Below are positions 61,715 to 64,000 of a DNA stretch of 64,000 nucleotides, one piece after another. Numbering within the stretch: position 1 is the stretch's first letter; each line of letters opens with the position of its first letter. The notes under the pieces were generated by a model that was not told where the DNA came from, searched no databases, and was given only the letters and a program-made list of their open reading frames with translations. The position numbers and the translations under genes are program-made. Source of the DNA: Streptomyces griseomycini (GTDB lineage Bacteria; Actinomycetota; Actinomycetes; Streptomycetales; Streptomycetaceae); the NCBI RefSeq assembly GCF_014203535.1, contig NZ_JACHJI010000009.1, positions 186,001 to 250,000 of the forward strand. Reading direction: 5' to 3'.

Positions 61715-62035
61715 TCAGTGACCGGAGGTCGCCTTCAGCCCCACCACGGCCACCACCAGCAGGCAGATGAAGAAGATCCGGGCGGCGGTCACCGGCTCCC
61801 CCAGCACCGCCATGCCCAGCACCGCCGCCCCGGCCGCGCCGATCCCCACCCACACTCCGTAGGCGGTGCCGATGGGCAGCGTCCGGGCGGCGTACGACAG
61901 CAGCAGCATGCTGCCGACGATGCCGGCCCCCGTGAGAACACTGGGAACGAGGCGGGTGAAACCCTCGGTGTACTTCATGCCGATCGCCCAGCCGACCTCC
62001 AGCAGACCGGCGACGACGAGCAGGACCCATGCCAT
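61715..62035 (-). CDS. Small multidrug resistance (SMR) efflux protein
   Basis: 106-aa protein with four transmembrane helices. The essential Glu in the first helix is in GLLEVGWAIGMKYTEGF, the YGVWVGIGAAGAAVLG helix 3 motif follows, and the C-terminal helix ends in VVAVVGLKATSGH. This is the SugE/Gdx branch, which exports guanidinium or quaternary ammonium with proton antiport. GGAGG lies 10 bases before the ATG. I saw no clear guanidine riboswitch in the leader. Confidence 0.85.
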   Translation of the reverse strand: MAWVLLVVAGLLEVGWAIGMKYTEGFTRLVPSVLTGAGIVGSMLLLSYAARTLPIGTAYGVWVGIGAAGAAVLGMAVLGEPVTAARIFFICLLVVAVVGLKATSGH

Positions 62036-62125
62036 GACCAGGCACCTCCGGGACACGAACGGAAACGGGGGTGCGTCGTCTTTTCCTTCACCCCGGTACG
62101 GCGCGTCTCGTCGGGGCCCGTGAAG

Positions 62126-62144
62126 CCGTGCGGCTTCCGCACGG
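62126..62144. terminator. Short hairpin upstream of the SMR gene
   Basis: Arms CCGTGCGG and CCGCACGG around a 3-base loop. It is 90 bases before the SMR start and could attenuate or end readthrough from the GroES-like gene. Confidence 0.4.
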
Positions 62145-62170
62145 GTCCCTCCACCCTACCCGGAACAGCC

Positions 62171-62206
62171 GGGAGGGGCCGGTGACCACGGTCACCGGCC
62201 CCTCCC
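62171..62206. terminator. Very strong hairpin after the GroES-like gene
   Basis: Seventeen-base perfectly complementary arms (inner part GGCCGGTGACC / GGTCACCGGCC) around a 2-base loop, starting 35 bases past the stop of the GroES-like gene. Confidence 0.8.
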
Positions 62207-62240
62207 CGGTTCCTTCGCGGAACCAGCGGAACCAGCGGGA

Positions 62241-62597
62241 CTACAGGTACAGGCCGGTCGAATCCTCGGAACCCTCGAACCGGTCCGCGGCCACGGCGTG
62301 CAGATCCCGCTCCCGCATCAGCACGTACCCGACGCCCCGCACCTCGACCTCCGCCCGGTCCTCCGGATCGAACAGCACCCGGTCACCCGGCTCCACGGTC
62401 CGTACGTTCTGCCCCACCGCGACGACCTCGGCCCAGGCCAGCCGACGGCCCACCGCCGCCGTCGCGGGGATCAGGATCCCGCCCCCGGAACGCCGCTCGC
62501 CCTCACTCGTGTCCTGCCGCACGAGTACGCGGTCGTGCAGCATCCGGATGGGCAGCTTGTCGTGCTGGGGGCTGTGCTCGTGTCTGTTGGCGCTCAC
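62241..62597 (-). CDS. GroES-like co-chaperonin
   Basis: 118-aa member of the 10-kDa chaperonin family. The barrel is recognisable by IRMLHDRVLVRQD, GGILIPATAAVG, VVAVGQNVRTVEPGDRVLF and the closing RERDLHAV strand. A mobile-loop-like SEGERRSGG is present. No groEL gene is adjacent, so it is an orphan paralogue. GTG start at 62597 with CAGGA upstream. Confidence 0.83.
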   Translation of the reverse strand: MSANRHEHSPQHDKLPIRMLHDRVLVRQDTSEGERRSGGGILIPATAAVGRRLAWAEVVAVGQNVRTVEPGDRVLFDPEDRAEVEVRGVGYVLMRERDLHAVAADRFEGSEDSTGLYL

Positions 62598-62641
62598 GTC
62601 CTGAAACCTACCTGCCTTCACCACATCCGCACGCGGGCGGG

Positions 62642-62971
62642 TCAGCCCTTGCGCCGCCGCGCGGTCATCGTCAGCAGCCCCACGACCCCGACCACCAGCA
62701 GCGCCGCCGGCACCACCCGCTCCAGCCGGGGCGCGCCCTCCGCGTCCACGAACTGCGCCTTCACGTCGCTCACCACGTGGTTGACGCGGACGTAGGCCCG
62801 CCCGAGCGTGTGGTCCACGTTGGCGACGACCCTGGCCTTCGCGTCCCCCACGATCGTCTTCGGGTGCACCCGCACGCCGATCTCGTCCAGGGTCTCGGCC
62901 AGCACCGCACGACGGCGCCTGATGTCCGCCTCGATCTGCGCCGGGGTTCTGGTGTCCGCCGTGTCCGCCAC
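62642..62971 (-). CDS. DUF3618 membrane protein
   Basis: 109-aa protein. The N-terminal DUF3618 motif (TPAQIEADIRRRRAVLAETL then DEIGVRVHP) is followed by a helical stretch and one C-terminal membrane helix (VVPAALLVVGVVGLLTMTA) with a basic tail. GGAGG precedes the GTG at 62971 by 7 bases. Typically found with phage-holin-type envelope proteins; divergent from bcp here. Confidence 0.8.
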   Translation of the reverse strand: MADTADTRTPAQIEADIRRRRAVLAETLDEIGVRVHPKTIVGDAKARVVANVDHTLGRAYVRVNHVVSDVKAQFVDAEGAPRLERVVPAALLVVGVVGLLTMTARRRKG

Positions 62972-63110
62972 CGTGTCGCCTCCGAAATCCGCTGATACCT
63001 GTGCCGGACAGTCTGTCAGCTTCGCGCCGCGCCGCACTGTCAGGACCCCCGGTTACCCTCGTTCCCGGCACCCGATCCACGCAGCGCGTACGTACGAGGA
63101 GACCAGACCG

Positions 63111-63578
63111 ATGAGCGAACGCCTCCAGCCCGGGGACGAGGCCCCCGCCTTCACCCTGCCCGACGCCGACGGCAACGAGGTGTCCCTGGCCGACCGCAGG
63201 GGCCGCAAGGTCATCGTCTACTTCTACCCGGCCGCGCTCACCCCCGGCTGCACCAAGCAGGCCTGCGACTTCACCGACAACCTCGACCTGCTCGCCGGCG
63301 CGGGCTACGACGTGATCGGCGTCTCCCCCGACAAGCCGGAGAAGCTGGCGAAGTTCCGCGAGAAGGAGTCCCTGAGGGTCACCCTCCTCGCCGACCCCGA
63401 CAAGCGGGTCCTGGAGGCGTACGGCGCCTACGGCGAGAAGAAGCTCTACGGCAAGACGGTGGTCGGCGTCATCCGCTCCACGGTCGTCGTCGACGAGGAG
63501 GGCAGGGTCGAACGCGCCCTGTACAACGTCAAGGCGACGGGCCACGTGGCCAAGATCATCAAGGACCTGGCCATCTGA
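63111..63578 (+). CDS. bcp: Bcp/PrxQ-type peroxiredoxin
   Basis: 155-aa thiol peroxidase. The peroxidatic Cys is in AALTPGCTKQACDF, with the resolving Cys five residues later as in the Bcp/PrxQ group; the conserved Thr precedes it. LGDEAPAF-like start (QPGDEAPAFTLPD) and the C-terminal FVVDEEGRV-like strand complete the thioredoxin fold. It reduces peroxides in the cytoplasm with thioredoxin. GAGGAG precedes the ATG. Confidence 0.9.
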   Translation: MSERLQPGDEAPAFTLPDADGNEVSLADRRGRKVIVYFYPAALTPGCTKQACDFTDNLDLLAGAGYDVIGVSPDKPEKLAKFREKESLRVTLLADPDKRVLEAYGAYGEKKLYGKTVVGVIRSTVVVDEEGRVERALYNVKATGHVAKIIKDLAI

Positions 63579-63590
63579 CCCGCGCCCCCT

Positions 63591-63630
63591 CGGAACGGCC
63601 CGTACCCGATCACCGGTACGGGCCGTTCCG
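63591..63630. terminator. Strong hairpin terminator after bcp
   Basis: Perfect 16-base arms (CGGAACGGCCCGTACC and complement) with an 8-base loop, 12 bases past the stop codon. Confidence 0.85.
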
Positions 63631-63720
63631 CATTCCGCACGTGACCGTCCGATAACCGGTTCGTTACTCCGTACGAGACCGCGAACGGACAGCCGGACGC
63701 GGAACGACGGAGGGGACTCG

Positions 63721-64000
63721 ATGGGGGCCAGTGCGTACACCAGGGAACGCCTGGAGGAGGCGGCTCGGGGAGCACGGACACTGACGGAGGCGCTGGTGCG
63801 GTTGGGGGTGGATCCGAAGAGTTCGACACGGCAGTACTTGCTCGAGCGGATGAAGAAGCTCGGGGTGGATGTCTCCCACTTCGAGCGGGAGGGGGTGAAG
63901 TGGACGAGGGAGATCCTTCAGGAAGCCGTCTCGGCGTCGACCAACATGTGCGAGGTGCTCCGGCATCTCGGGCTGGCTGTGGCCGGCGGACACCACACCC
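63721..64000 (+). CDS. Helical-repeat protein, probably HNH endonuclease type (3' end outside window)
   Basis: At least 93 residues, cut by the window edge. GGAGGGG precedes the ATG. The visible part holds repeating units with TLTEALVRLGVDP, YLLERMKKLGVDVSHFE and TNMCEVLRHLGLAVAGGHH. This LGVD...SHFE repeat style is, from memory, the N-terminal half of Streptomyces proteins that end in an HNH nuclease domain. The nuclease itself is not visible here. Confidence 0.6.
   Translation, partial: MGASAYTRERLEEAARGARTLTEALVRLGVDPKSSTRQYLLERMKKLGVDVSHFEREGVKWTREILQEAVSASTNMCEVLRHLGLAVAGGHHT

Noticed and set aside
62036..62120. Guanidine riboswitch upstream of the SMR gene
   Set aside because: SugE/Gdx genes often have one, but I could not find the paired ACGR-loop hairpins or a convincing ykkC-type core in this leader.

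Overview
The window is chromosomal DNA from a Streptomyces or very close relative. The DNA is very GC-rich with strong G/C third-position bias. Actinobacterial markers include an LAXTG sortase substrate, remnants of a WhiJ-type ATPase/DUF397 locus, DUF6247, an F420/FMN PPOX-fold enzyme, a SpoIIE-type phosphatase, DUF1707 and DUF3618 proteins and a secreted S28 peptidase. Many starts are GTG or TTG and several promoters look leaderless. I saw no rRNA, tRNA, CRISPR array, integrase or transposase.

Left flank (1-12.4 kb), ordinary chromosome: HAD-IIA phosphatase, LAXTG surface protein, ROK regulator divergent from a Gfo/Idh dehydrogenase and UPF0303 gene with a palindromic operator between them, secreted trypsin, fumarylacetoacetate-hydrolase-family enzyme, YidC paralogue with a DUF6412-like partner, TPR/SEC-C protein, S28 tripeptidyl peptidase, a DUF3592-like remnant, and a membrane PP2C/SpoIIE phosphatase.

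Centre (12.8-36.8 kb), a defence island of two adjacent modules. Module A (12.8-24.2 kb) has five plus-strand genes: a MORC/MutL-like GHKL ATPase, a Z1-domain ATPase, a Vsr-type endonuclease and two cytosine-C5 methyltransferase homologues. They converge on three minus-strand genes: an XRE-GHKL fusion, an unknown 331-aa protein and a protein resembling DUF6339. The first methyltransferase homologue has arginine where the catalytic Pro-Cys cysteine should be; the second keeps it. Module B (25.0-36.8 kb) is one operon with 4-base start/stop overlaps: a 1590-aa fusion of a sacsin/Hsp90-like ATPase with an SF2 helicase, a UvrD-type helicase, DrmA and DrmB. The last two are the DISARM core, but DrmC and the usual DISARM methylase are absent. 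DNA recognition or remodelling by GHKL ATPases and helicases, with methylation marking self, is the most reasonable joint role. That is inference.

Right of the island (36.8-40.5 kb) is a scarred strip. It holds a 5'-truncated RsbW-like ATPase abutting a 5'-truncated DUF397 gene (the trace of a deleted WhiJ-type cluster), an orphan DUF6247 gene, and a GNAT fragment fused to a frameshifted fragment of a secreted protein.

Right flank (38.4-64 kb) is again ordinary: PPOX enzyme, aldo/keto reductase, TetR/sugar acetyltransferase pair with an operator palindrome at the start codon, VOC protein, DUF2267, Hsp20 with a clear promoter, MFS transporter, DUF445, SGNH esterase, DUF1707, a three-gene ABC exporter, a class A penicillin-binding protein, an HSP90-family/TPR pair, SMR efflux protein, GroES-like chaperonin, DUF3618, Bcp peroxiredoxin, and a helical-repeat HNH-type gene cut by the window end.
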